Assembly (NCBI RefSeq): GCF_020379485.1
Contig: NW_026014884.1
Location: 310,001 to 374,000 of the forward strand
Reading direction: 5' to 3'
Length of the DNA stretch: 64,000 nucleotides
From: Brassica napus
Lineage: Eukaryota > Streptophyta > Magnoliopsida > Brassicales > Brassicaceae
Both the position numbers and the translations under genes were made by a program. The notes beneath the pieces are model-generated. The model searched no databases. It was not told where the DNA came from and was given only the letters and a program-made list of their open reading frames with translations. Numbering within the stretch: the first letter of the stretch is position 1; each line of letters begins with the position of its first letter. Shown here piece after piece: positions 21,315 through 31,503 of the stretch.

Positions 21315-21873
21315 GTTATTTAGGACGAGTTTAGCTAAGAGTTTAGTGTATGATCATGATTGAGAGCCTTTGAGTCTAAGAGATTGTTTTAGTGTCAAGA
21401 ACTGTCTGATTATCATTAATGAAGAGTTTACAAATATATAGGAGAAGATACAAGGGTTTTCCTAAAGGTAAAGTAAGCAAAGCATGTGAAGTCAAGGAAG
21501 AGCTAGGCGCCGGTTTCAAACTAAGCCAATGGGAGACTCCACATGTGTGGGATGAATGGATAAGGTTGCTTTTCCTTTCCAGCTGCATACAGCCTGTCAA
21601 GCCGCGGTCTTATCCTTCTCTCAACGGTCTGATCAAGTGCTGGTAACTCTCCATAGTTACCATCACCCTTTTCACAAGTAACCATCCTGAATAGTGAAGA
21701 GTATTACCCAAGACTTGTACGGCCACTCCTCATGTACGGCCTGTACTGATTGTACGGACTAAGCCTCCTCAATCCCTTTCTTCCTAATGCTTCACCACTT
21801 CATACTCTCTCCTCATATACATTACTCAACACTTCATCTCATGATCTCATCTCAAAGTGATCTCATCTCAACA
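21315..21873 (-). repeat. 3' LTR of D, inner part
   Basis: 559 bp continuing the D 3' LTR after element C. It has GTACGG units at about 21717-21757 and GTTACC/GGTAAC motifs at about 21643-21685. Confidence 0.9.
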
Positions 21874-21881
21874 CTCCCCCT

Positions 21882-22007
21882 CAAGCTTAGCTTTGTGAAA
21901 GTCTAAGCTTGGATAGCCATGAGATCTTCCTCATTAAAAACCTCACCAAAGAAAACCCATTGGGACAAAACTTTGGTAAGGGAAAAAGAGTAAAGACCTC
22001 ATAGCCA
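21882..22007 (-). other. 3' structured module of D
   Basis: The 41-nt hairpin at 21941-21981 has minus-strand arms CCTTACCAAAG and CTTTGGTGAGG (one G-U pair). The PPT hairpin at 21882-21911 has arms CAAGCTTAG and CTAAGCTTG. The outer stem TGGCTATGAGGTCTT pairs fully with the 3' segment using three G-U pairs. The hairpin starts 32 nt after the stop. Confidence 0.78.
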
Positions 22008-22013
22008 AGGGGC

Positions 22014-25000
22014 TTAGCTCCTTCTCGTGAGATCAATGAGTCCTAGCCGGCTATGAATGGACTCTATTGTCTTCTGTCTTGCTGCCTTTGTGAACACATC
22101 TGCTAGCTGATCTTCACTTCTCGTGTAACATGGTAAGATGACTCCAAGGAGAATCATTTGCCTCACCTTGTGACAATCTACTTCAATGTGCTTGGTTCTC
22201 TCATGGAAGACTGAGTTGGTGGCAATGTGTATAGCAGCCTGGTTGTCACAATGCATGGTCATTGGAGTGGATTGAATAATCTCCAAGTGCTTCAGTATCC
22301 CTTTGATCCATACAAGCTCATTAGTCAGCTTCAGCATGGCTCGGTATTCAGCTTCAGCACTTGAGCATGAGACCACCTTCTGCTTCTTACTCTTCCAAGT
22401 TACTAAGTTCCCTCCAATGAATGTGCAGTAGCCGGTTGTGGACCTTCTATCTGCTCTATCTCCTGCCCAATCTGCATCACAGTAGCCTACAACTTCTGTA
22501 CTCCCATTACACCCCATCCACACTCCTTGATCCGCTGAGCCATTAAGATACATCAAGATCCGGTTCACCATTCCCCAATGATGTTCTTTTGGAACTTGCA
22601 TATGCTGACTCACCTGGTTCACAGCAAAACAAATATCAGGACGTGTGATGGTTAGGTATATGAGCTTACCCACTAGCTTTCTATAAAGCTTTGCATCCTT
22701 GAATGGTGGACTGTCTTCAATCTCCCCCTCACGTGGAACCTTGTATCCATCTTCCAAGGGAGTCTTGGCCGTCTTTCCATCAAGCTTACCTGCATCTTTC
22801 AACAGATCAAGTGTATACTTTCTTTGGGATAGAAACAAACCTTCCTTGGATCTACATATCTCAATCCCAAGGAAGTATTTCATCTCTCCCAAGTCTTTAA
22901 TCTCAAAAACAGATTTAAGAAAGTCTTTAGTGGCTTGTATCTCTTCTTTATCACTACCTGTTATAATGATGTCATCTACATACACAAGTAGAACGACAAT
23001 ACCTGAAGGTGTGTTGAGTGTAAAGAGAGTATGATCAAGCTCTGACTTCCTAAAGCCTCTTCCATTCAGAGTTGTGCTCAACTTGTTGTACCATGCCCGT
23101 GGTGATTGTTTTAGACCATAGATAGCTTTCTTTAGTCTGAGAACATTCCCTTTCTTCACCAAGTGCTCTAGACCAGGAGGAGGTAACATATACACTTCAT
23201 CTTCTAGTTCTCCTTGTAGGAATGCATTCTTTACATCCATTTGCCACAAGCCCCACTCAAGATTCACCGCAAGTGATAGGACAATCCTGATGGTATGTAG
23301 CTTAGCAACTGGCGCAAATGTGTCTATATAATCCTCTCCATATGTTTGAGTGAATCCTCTTGCAACCAAACGAGTCTTCTTTCTATCAATCTGTCCATTT
23401 GCTTGGTACTTGATTGTAAAGATCCATCTACTAGACACTGCTCTCTTTCCTTTAGGTAACTCACTCTCATACCAAGTGTCATTCTTGATCATTGCATTGG
23501 ATTCAGCTCCTACTGATTCCCTCCACTCCTTGTCCTTCATGGCTTCCTCATATGACTTTGGTACATGGCTCTCATCTAAGCTTACCATAAAGGCACAATG
23601 TTCTTCTGGATAATGAGCAAAGGAACACACAGCTTGAGAGGGATGTTCCACAGCCTGGGCATTGTAGTACACTCTCGTGTTTACCCAGTTGGAACTATCC
23701 TTTCTCACTCTGGTGCTTCTTCTCAATGGCTGCACCGCCGGCTCTGGTTCAGGTTCAGTTGTAGTTGCATTAGTTTCCTCCTCTTGATCTTGGCTTGGTA
23801 CCTCCCTATCTTCCTGCATCATACTTTGATCATGATCACCTGAGCCTTCTTGATCATGGCTTTCAACATGTACTTCAGCTGGTTCAGGTGTGTTTTCCCC
23901 CCCATGATCTACATTTGATGCCTCGGTAGGTTGTGTGGTTGTTGTACTGCGTCTCTCCTTCGGATCCTGGGTAGTATGTATCCCAAGCCCCTCTAGAATA
24001 CTTCTAAGGCTGGCCGCTCTATCTGACTCTCTTGTCAACTCTAGCAGCTCATCTTGATTCTTTTCCTCATAGAACCCCTTAGCTTCAATGAACTTTACAT
24101 CTCTAGAGACTAGAACTCTTCGAGTAGTAGGATCATAGCACTTGTAACCCTTTTGAGTAGTAGAGTAGCCAACAAACATAGCTCTTGTGCTGGTTGCTTC
24201 AAGCTTGTTTCTCAACTCTTTTGGCCTAAGGACAAAGCATAGACATCCAAAGATTCGCATATGCTCCAATGATGGCTTGTACTTGTTCAAGGCTTCAAAA
24301 GGAGACTGATCATGTAGAATCTTAGTTGGGATCCGGTTGATTAGATAACAAGATGTAGCCACAGCATCACTCCAAAACCTCTTAGGAACATTTGCTTGAA
24401 ACATCATTGACCTTGCCACCTCCATGAGATGCCTATTCTTTCTCTCAGCCACTCCATTTTGCTGAGGAGTATAAGGACAACTCGTTTGGTGTAGTATCCC
24501 ATGTTGTGCTAGATGTTGCTTGAAGGCTTGACCAGTGTATTCCCCACCATTATCTGATCTCAAAATTTTAATCTTGGCATTGTAATGGTTAGTCACATAG
24601 TTATGAAAATTCTTAAAAGCTTCAAGCACCCTATCTTTGGTTTGAATAAGTGTTATCCAGGTGTATTTCGATTTTTCATCTATGAATGTGACAAAGTATT
24701 TAAAACTATCCCTAGACAAGCAAGGAGCAGTCCAAACATCAGAGTGAATTAGATCAAAGCATTTGTCATAAACAGTAGATGAAATGGGAAACACAGTTTT
24801 ACAATGCTTGCCTAAAATGCAAGCTTCACAATCCTTATTTTCAAATACCACACCTGGTAACATTAAGTTTAAAGCCCTAACATGGGGATGACCTAGTCTA
24901 GCATGCCACAATGCATTTTTATTCATCATAGAAGCAGAAGTAAATGAGCATAAGTAATCAGAAACAGGAGCTAGTTCTTCAAGTAAATATAAATCTCCCT

Positions 25001-26477
25001 TGGTAACTCCTTTTCCAATCAATTGGCTGCTCTCAATATCCTGAAACTTCACATCATTAGGACTAAATATAACATTGCAATTAAGATCTGTAGTACACTT
25101 CTTTACAGATAATAGATTTGATGTGAAGTCAGGCATATAAAATGCTTTAGAGTCTTTATCAAACAATTTTAGCTTGCCAATTCCTCTAATTGGGATTTTA
25201 TCTCCATTTGCAATCATGACATGTCCATTTGTAGGTTCAATGTCTCTAATCAAACTAGTATCACTAATCATATGATGAGAAGCTCCTGAATCAACTACCA
25301 ATGGTTTAAACAGATTGTGTGCAATATGAGACTGTCCTAGTATGCTAGTAGGTTTATAAGCAATGCTTGAATGATCAGGTTCTCTAGCAATACTACACGA
25401 TTCATATGATGCACCAAAGGAGTAACCAAGAGTACCAAGTGTGTTACCATTCTCCTTTAGCATTTTGATGAGGGAGTCAATGTCTGATCTCCTTAGGTAC
25501 TCGTTCTCACGGTTGTTCTGAAGGCTTGGCTGAGGTGTGTAAGTCACCAGGGCCTTGCTATCTCCAGGCTCACGTGTCCCGCCCTCTCCAGCTTGGCCTG
25601 AGCTCCCAGCAACACTTGAACTTCCCGGCTCACTTCCAGCATACGAGACATTGGCTCTCCCATCTTTTTCTCTTGAGAACTTGGCCGGCTTCAGATGAGG
25701 ATGCAAGATCCAGCACTGGTTCTTCTTGTGACCTTGTCTCTTGCAATGATCACAATTTCCCGTGAACTTCTTTGCATCATACTGGTTAGAGCTTGCACGG
25801 TTTGCTTGCGGAACCTCAGCTTGGTTTGCAAGTGTGATCTCTCCTTTTCCTCCAAAGAGACCAATAGAACCTTCCTCCTTCTGAACTTGTGCACACACGT
25901 CCTCAAGGTCAGGTAACTTCCCGGACCTCAGGATGTGTTTGATGAGGCTGTTGTAGCTTGGATTCAACGTGAGTAGCAACCCAAACACCTTGTCTTGCTC
26001 ACGTCTCTCAGCCAGCTCATCTAGGTTGGTTGTGCCTGGCCTCAGCATCTCCAGTTCAGACCACAAGGCTCTGAACCTCCCAAGGTGCTTAGTAAACTCC
26101 ATGTCCTCCTGTGTCAAGCTGTTGATAGCACGTTTCACTTCAAACACACGGCTCAAGTTTGAGATGTTACCATAAACCTTCTTTAGCGTGTCCCAAAGAT
26201 CCTTTGCTGTCTCACAGTAGCTGTATGCCTCCAGGATAGACACTTCAAGAGACCGTTGGAGTATGGACATCACCAGCTGATCATCTTGCTCCCACTTCTC
26301 TTCATCGCACTCGACGATCTCCTTGTCGCCTTCATAAGTAATGAGCTTTGGGGCTTCACTCTGTGTGATGTGTCCCCATAAACCCTTACTCCCCACTGCT
26401 GTCTTCACCAAACGAGACCACAAAAGGTAGTTACCCCCCTTGAGAGTAACCGGAACCACTGCCTTGTTGCTTTCCAT
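22014..26477 (-). CDS. Ty1/copia Gag-Pol polyprotein of D (1487 aa)
   Basis: An uninterrupted frame with all copia domains. It has Gag with zinc knuckle CDHCKRQGHKKNQC (about 240), protease DSGASHH (about 393), integrase zinc-binding LWHARLGHPH to CEACILGKHC, D,D,E motifs HSDVWTAP (about 574), RSDNGGEY (about 639) and AERKNRH, an acidic linker, RT with YVDDIIITGSD (about 1164), and RNase H with CDADWAGD, SSAEAEY, HCDNQAA and HIEVDCH. The start MESNKAVVPVTLK aligns with N and G. The proteins look functional, but both LTRs are interrupted by C and E, so this copy probably cannot complete a cycle. Confidence 0.94.
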   Translation of the reverse strand: MESNKAVVPVTLKGGNYLLWSRLVKTAVGSKGLWGHITQSEAPKLITYEGDKEIVECDEEKWEQDDQLVMSILQRSLEVSILEAYSYCETAKDLWDTLKKVYGNISNLSRVFEVKRAINSLTQEDMEFTKHLGRFRALWSELEMLRPGTTNLDELAERREQDKVFGLLLTLNPSYNSLIKHILRSGKLPDLEDVCAQVQKEEGSIGLFGGKGEITLANQAEVPQANRASSNQYDAKKFTGNCDHCKRQGHKKNQCWILHPHLKPAKFSREKDGRANVSYAGSEPGSSSVAGSSGQAGEGGTREPGDSKALVTYTPQPSLQNNRENEYLRRSDIDSLIKMLKENGNTLGTLGYSFGASYESCSIAREPDHSSIAYKPTSILGQSHIAHNLFKPLVVDSGASHHMISDTSLIRDIEPTNGHVMIANGDKIPIRGIGKLKLFDKDSKAFYMPDFTSNLLSVKKCTTDLNCNVIFSPNDVKFQDIESSQLIGKGVTKGDLYLLEELAPVSDYLCSFTSASMMNKNALWHARLGHPHVRALNLMLPGVVFENKDCEACILGKHCKTVFPISSTVYDKCFDLIHSDVWTAPCLSRDSFKYFVTFIDEKSKYTWITLIQTKDRVLEAFKNFHNYVTNHYNAKIKILRSDNGGEYTGQAFKQHLAQHGILHQTSCPYTPQQNGVAERKNRHLMEVARSMMFQANVPKRFWSDAVATSCYLINRIPTKILHDQSPFEALNKYKPSLEHMRIFGCLCFVLRPKELRNKLEATSTRAMFVGYSTTQKGYKCYDPTTRRVLVSRDVKFIEAKGFYEEKNQDELLELTRESDRAASLRSILEGLGIHTTQDPKERRSTTTTQPTEASNVDHGGENTPEPAEVHVESHDQEGSGDHDQSMMQEDREVPSQDQEEETNATTTEPEPEPAVQPLRRSTRVRKDSSNWVNTRVYYNAQAVEHPSQAVCSFAHYPEEHCAFMVSLDESHVPKSYEEAMKDKEWRESVGAESNAMIKNDTWYESELPKGKRAVSSRWIFTIKYQANGQIDRKKTRLVARGFTQTYGEDYIDTFAPVAKLHTIRIVLSLAVNLEWGLWQMDVKNAFLQGELEDEVYMLPPPGLEHLVKKGNVLRLKKAIYGLKQSPRAWYNKLSTTLNGRGFRKSELDHTLFTLNTPSGIVVLLVYVDDIIITGSDKEEIQATKDFLKSVFEIKDLGEMKYFLGIEICRSKEGLFLSQRKYTLDLLKDAGKLDGKTAKTPLEDGYKVPREGEIEDSPPFKDAKLYRKLVGKLIYLTITRPDICFAVNQVSQHMQVPKEHHWGMVNRILMYLNGSADQGVWMGCNGSTEVVGYCDADWAGDRADRRSTTGYCTFIGGNLVTWKSKKQKVVSCSSAEAEYRAMLKLTNELVWIKGILKHLEIIQSTPMTMHCDNQAAIHIATNSVFHERTKHIEVDCHKVRQMILLGVILPCYTRSEDQLADVFTKAARQKTIESIHSRLGLIDLTRRS
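23893..23909 (-). other. Candidate central polypurine tract of D
   Basis: The minus strand reads GATCATGGGGGGGAAAA in the integrase-RT linker. Confidence 0.5.
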
Positions 26478-26553
26478 TTCAGAATCACTCGGATGAAAGC
26501 TAAGCGGCTGATGTGTTCTTGAGTGTTCTAGTACTCAAACCCAGATTATGATG

Positions 26554-26571
26554 AACCTGGCTCTGATACCA
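26554..26571 (-). other. Primer-binding site of D
   Basis: Complement of the initiator tRNA-Met PBS abutting the 5' LTR of D. Confidence 0.9.
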
Positions 26572-26888
26572 TATAAGTTTTAGAGAATCTGAGTTTGATA
26601 TAAGGAAAGAAAGAGATTAGAAAGAGTCTAGAGTTTATTTAGGACGAGTTTAGCTAAGAGTTTAGTGTATGATCATGATTGAGAGCCTTTGAGTCTAAGA
26701 GATTGTTTTAGTGTCAAGAACTGTCAGATTATCATTAATGAAGAGTTTACAAATATATAGGAGAAGATACAAGGGTTTTCCTAAAGGTAAAGTAAGCAAA
26801 GCATGTGAAGTCAAGGAAGAGCTAGGTGCCGGTTTCAAACTAAGCCAATGGGAGACTCCACATGTGTGGGATGAATGGATAAGGTTGC
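26572..26888 (-). repeat. 5' LTR of D, inner part
   Basis: 317 bp of the D LTR, cut by E after GTTGC. The LTR continues at 46020-46323 (304 bp), giving the same 621-bp total as the 3' LTR. Confidence 0.88.
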
Positions 26889-26937
26889 TGTTGAGATGAG
26901 TTGAGACATGTGAAGTAAAGACACAAAGGAGTTGAGA
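26889..26937 (+). repeat. Duplicated first 49 bp of the E LTR
   Basis: Identical to the start of the full E LTR at 28379 (TGTTGAGATGAGTTGAG onward). It is joined to a foreign pol segment at TGAGA, which both sequences share. Confidence 0.88.
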
Positions 26938-28378
26938 GTGAGCTGCCTAAGGGAAAGAGGGCTGTATCTAGTAGATGGATCTTCACAATCAAGTATCTAG
27001 CAAATGGACAGATTGATAGGAAGAAGACCAGATTGGTTGCAAGAGGATTTACACAGACCTATGGAGAGGATTACATTGATACCTTTGCACCAGTAGCTAA
27101 GCTACATACAGTTCGGATTGTGTTGTCCATTGCAACAAACTTGGAGTGGGATTTGTGGCAGATGGATGTGAAGAATGCTTTCTTACAAGGTGAGCTAGAC
27201 GATGAGGTATACATGCTTCCTCCTCCTGGTCTTGAGCATCTAGTAAAACCAGGAAATGTTTTGAGATTGAAGAAGGCAATCTATGGGCTGAAGCAGTCTC
27301 CTAGAGCTTGGTACAGGAAGCTGAGTACAACCCTGAATGGCAGAGGATTCAGGAAGTCTGAACTGGATCATACACTCTTCACTTTGGTTACTCCATCAGG
27401 GATCATTGTGATACTGGTATATGTGGATGATTTGATTATCACAGGGAGTGATAAGGCTGGGATTAAAGCCACTAAAGAGTTCCTCAAGTCTGTGTTTGAC
27501 ATCAAAGACTTGGGAGAGATGAAGTATTTCTTGGGGATTGAGATATGCAGATCCAAGGAGGGTTTGTTTATGTCTCAAAGGAAGTATACAATGGATATGC
27601 TGAAGGAGACTGATGTACTTGGAGGAAAGGTAGCAAAGACACCTCTTGAGGAGGGGTATAAGGTCTTGCGTGAGGGGGAGGTTGAAGAGAAGCAATTGTT
27701 TGAGGATCCTAAGCTATACAGGAAGATGGTTGGCAAGTTGATCTACTTGACCATCACACGGCCAGATATATGTTTTGCAGTGAACCAAGTGAGTCAGCAT
27801 ATGCAGGCGCCAAAGGTACATCATTGGAAGATGGTTGATAGGATACTGAGGTATTTGATGGGTTGCAATGGCAGTACAGAAGTGGTTGGGTATTGTGATG
27901 CTGATTGGGCAGGAGATAGAGTGGACAGGAGATCAACTACTGGATATTGTACATTCATTGGAGGGAACTTGGTTACTTGGAAGAGTAAGAAGCAAAAGGT
28001 TATCTCTTGTTCAAGTGCTGAAGCTGAGTATAGAGCCATGTTGAAGCTGACAAACGAATTGGTGTGGATCAAGGGGATCTTGAAGCATCTAGAGATTGAG
28101 CAGAGTACTCCTATGACTATGCATTGTGATAATCAAGCAGCTATCCACATTGCCTCCAACTCAGTGTTTCATGAGAGAACAAAGCACATAGAGGTGGATT
28201 GTCATAAGGTGAGGCAGATGATTATCTTAGGAGTGATTCTGCCATGTTATACAAGGAGTGAAGATCAGCTTGCAGATGTGTTTACCAAGGCAGCGAGATT
28301 GAAGACAATGGAGTCCATACTATCCAGGCTTGGACTCATCGATCTTACTCCCAGGAGCTGAGCCCCTTAACCATGGAG
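26938..28378 (+). pseudogene. Captured F-family pol segment (RT-RNase H)
   Basis: Coding sequence from ELPKGKRAVSSRW through RT (YVDDLIITGSD) and RNase H to the natural stop of an F-like element, then 17 nt of its 3' UTR (CCCCTTAACCATGGAG). It aligns with F at about 40347-41810 but has private changes, including loss of nine codons after RILRYL. Neither an LTR nor the 3' hairpin of its source is present. It is bounded on both sides by E LTR sequence, with short shared bases at each junction. The fragment has no promoter or start of its own. Confidence 0.88.
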
Positions 28379-28970
28379 TGTTGAGATGAGTTGAGACATG
28401 TGAAGTAAAGACACAAAGGAGTTGAGATCATAAGGAGAGCAAAAGGGTTAAGAGGCTGAATAAGGTGAAGGGGATGGTACGGATGGAGAGGCCGTACCAG
28501 GCCGTACAAGTGACCAGGCCGTACAAGGTGAAAGCGGTCAAGTAACTATCCAAGTAACTTTGATGTACTGAGGAGAAGTTACACTCGGCCAAGACCTTAT
28601 CCGAACGTTGAGAGGATAAGGAAGGCACGGCTTGACAGCTAGGACAGGCTGGCAAGGGCTGGAAAGGAAGAGCATCTGGTCTTGGATAAGAAAGATGCTT
28701 CAAACGTGTGGAGACACCCATTGGCCGGTTCAAATTAAAGCTTAGGCTCTCCTTTGACTCTACATGCTTATGTATTCGAAAACCCTAAGTGTATGGACCT
28801 ATATATATGTAATCTCATCCCTTAATAAAGACTAGACAGTTCTAAACAATCTCTCTCTATACTCATTTCATTATGATTCTCCATTAGTCTCTAATCTGTC
28901 TCTTAATCTCTTATTCTCTTCTATAATCCTTTCTAAACTCAGATAATCATCTATATCCTTAAATCTCATA
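28379..28970 (+). repeat. 5' LTR of E (complete copy)
   Basis: 592 bp, TGTTGAGATG to AAATCTCATA. GGCCGTAC units lie at about 28475-28530, AGTAACT motifs at about 28550-28562. TATATATAT near 28800 is followed about 20 nt later by AATAAA. Confidence 0.9.
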
Positions 28971-28988
28971 TGGTATCAGAGCCAGGTT
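28971..28988 (+). other. Primer-binding site of E
   Basis: TGGTATCAGAGCCAGGTT directly after the LTR. Confidence 0.92.
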
Positions 28989-29232
28989 GATTGAAATCTG
29001 AGTTCGTGAGTGACTCTCTTAAGGATTCAAGTTTGAAACTTTAAGAGAACAAGTGAGTGTGTTTGAGAGTTTCTTGAGAGTTCAAAAGCTCAAAGTGTTT
29101 TGTGTGTGTCTCGGTGATCCGTGGGAGGTTCATTTGAAGACTCAAGAGTAAATCTGTGTTCTAGAGAGCAGTGTGGGTTCTCAGTACAAGATCTAACCAG
29201 TTGTTCAAGCTGTAGACGTCAAGCTGTTCAAG
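28989..29232 (+). other. 5' untranslated leader of E
   Basis: 244 nt between the PBS and the Gag ATG. I see no feature beyond a TTCAAG-rich composition. Confidence 0.6.
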
Positions 29233-30812
29233 ATGGAAAGTATTATGAAGATGAAGGTCGCGGTGACATTCAAAGGAAGCAACTACCTAGTCTGGTCTAG
29301 GATGGTGAAGACTGCTGTGGGAAGCAAGGGTTTGTGGAGGCATATCACGTCTGGTGAAGCTCCAAAGGCGATTACTCAAGAGGGTGACGCAGAGAGCTCC
29401 GAGGAGAGTGTTGTGGAGAAGTGGCAACAAGAAGACATGATGGTAATGTCAGTCCTTCATGCCTCCTTGGAGCCGGCTATCCTAGATGCTTACAGCTACT
29501 GTGAGACAGCCAAGGAGCTGTGGGACACGCTGAAGAAGGTATATGGAAACGTTTCTAACCTGAACCGAGTGTTTGAAGTCAAGAAGGCAATCAACGAGTT
29601 AACCCAAGATGACATGGAGTTTACTAAGCACTTGGGGAGGTTCAGGACACTGTGGTCAGAGCTGGAGATGTTGAGACCAAGCACGGTTGATCCAGAGCTT
29701 CTAAATGAGAGGCGTGAGCAGGACAAGGTCTTTGGGTTGTTGCTCACATTGAACGCAAGCTACAATGGTCTCATTCAACACATGCTAAGGTCCGAGAAGC
29801 TACCTGACCTTGAGGATGTTTGTGCTCAGATACAGAGGGAGCAGGGCTCAATGGGTTTGTTTGGAGGCAAGGGAGACTTATCTCTTGCAAATGCTGTGCA
29901 ATCTGACCGAGAAGAGCCTCCACAAGCTAACAAAGCTGGCTACAACAAGTATGAGAAGTTCAATGGGAACTGTGATCATTGCAAGAGGTATGGGCACAAG
30001 AAGATTCAGTGCTGGATACTCCATCCCCACTTGAAGCCGGCCAAGTTCATAAAGGAGAGAGAGGCAAGAGCTCATATGACTGAAGGATCAAGCGGAGCAG
30101 GGCCATCCAACAAAGGAGCTGAGGTGGAGAACCGTGAAGGAAATGGAAAAGCTTTGGTGACCTATACTGGAACTAGCAACCCCCGAGGCAATGATCAAGA
30201 CTTCATCAGGAGGTCCGAGATGGATGCACTCATCAAAATGCTCAAGGATAATGGTAACATTCATGGGCAGTCATTTGGTGCTTCTTTGATTGCTAGAACT
30301 ATAGAAATGACTCACGATGAGGCTGAGATTGCTAGGATTGATAGTAAGGCTGGAATTGAGCAGTACATTGATAGAAATGCTAGGATGAATGCATATAGAT
30401 CAAACTGTATCTGCCATCATGCTAGCAATGCATACAAACCATTGATTATAGATTCAGGTGCATCTCATCATATGATTAGTGACACCAACCTGATTAAAGA
30501 TATAGAACCTACTAATGGATGTGTGATGATTGCAAATGGAGATAAGATACCTATTAAGGGAATAGGAAACTTAAAGCTATTTGATAAAAACACTAGAGCA
30601 TTTTACATTCCTGAATTCACATCAAATCTACTTTCAGTTAAGAAATGTACTACTGATTTGAATTGCAATGTTATATTCAGTCCTAATGATGTGAAGTTTC
30701 AGGATATTGAGAGCAGCCAATTGATTGGAAAAGGAGTCACAAAGGGAGAGTTATACATGCTTGAGAAGCTTGATTCTGTTTCCAATCATAACTGCTCATT
30801 TACTTCTGCTTC
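29233..30812 (+). pseudogene. Element E polyprotein, part 1 (Gag, protease, start of integrase)
   Basis: Starts MESIMKMKVAV. Gag carries the zinc knuckle CDHCKRYGHKKIQC (about 251-264) and the protease reads DSGASHH (about 405). Coding is broken after CSFTSAS by element G. Discounting G and F with one copy of each duplication, parts 1 to 3 total 4509 nt, an exact multiple of three, so E was intact when G and F landed. Confidence 0.92.
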
Positions 30813-31362
30813 TATAAGTTTTAAGTATTAGGAAAAGTATGAAGAGAATGAATGGATTTGAGACTGATTTAGACTAGAATCATGATGAACAAGTAAGGGT
30901 TTGATCAGGAGAGACTCTCCGTGTGTGTTTTATTAATGAACACAAGTTTACAATATATAGAAGGCTGAGACATAACAAGGGCTAGCTAGGTTAAATGAAA
31001 AGCATGTGGAGTCAACAGTCAAGGAGCGTCCGGTTTGAATTGAGTGGCTAAGGAGCTTCACACGCTTTGGTCCTTGGCTAAAGTAGCTTTTACTTTACAG
31101 CTAGTGACAGCCTGGATGTGCCTGCCTTATCCCTTCAACGTTCTGATCCAGGAGCTGAGTAAGATGTGTGAAACTCTAAGTTAACTTCACCGGGGTAACT
31201 TGTGGTCGACTCAACTCCTTTCATCATCCTGAACTGGTACGGCCTGTACGGCTTCTACATGTACGGATGACCTGACCTCAACTCCTCTCCATTACTCCAT
31301 ACTTATCTACACCATCAGCCTATTATCAAGTCTTCCTCTTCAATTGTTTACTCTGTTCAACA
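30813..31362 (-). repeat. 3' LTR of G
   Basis: 550 bp; GTACGG units at about 31237-31268 and paired AGTTAAC/GTAACTTG motifs just before them. Confidence 0.92.
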
Positions 31363-31370
31363 CTCCCCCT

Positions 31371-31496
31371 CAAGCTTAACTTAGTGTCTTAGTTAAGCTT
31401 GGACAGCCATGAGATCTTCCTCATTAAAAACCTCACCAAGGAAAACCCATTGGGACAAAACCTTGATGAGGGAAAAAGAGTAAAGATCTCATGACT
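31371..31496 (-). other. 3' structured module of G
   Basis: The 41-nt hairpin at 31431-31471 has minus-strand arms CCTCATCAAGG and CCTTGGTGAGG. The PPT hairpin at 31371-31401 has arms CAAGCTTAACT and AGTTAAGCTTG. The outer stem AGTCATGAGATCTT pairs with the 3' segment. The hairpin starts 32 nt after the stop codon. Confidence 0.78.
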
Positions 31497-31503
31497 AAGG
31501 GAA

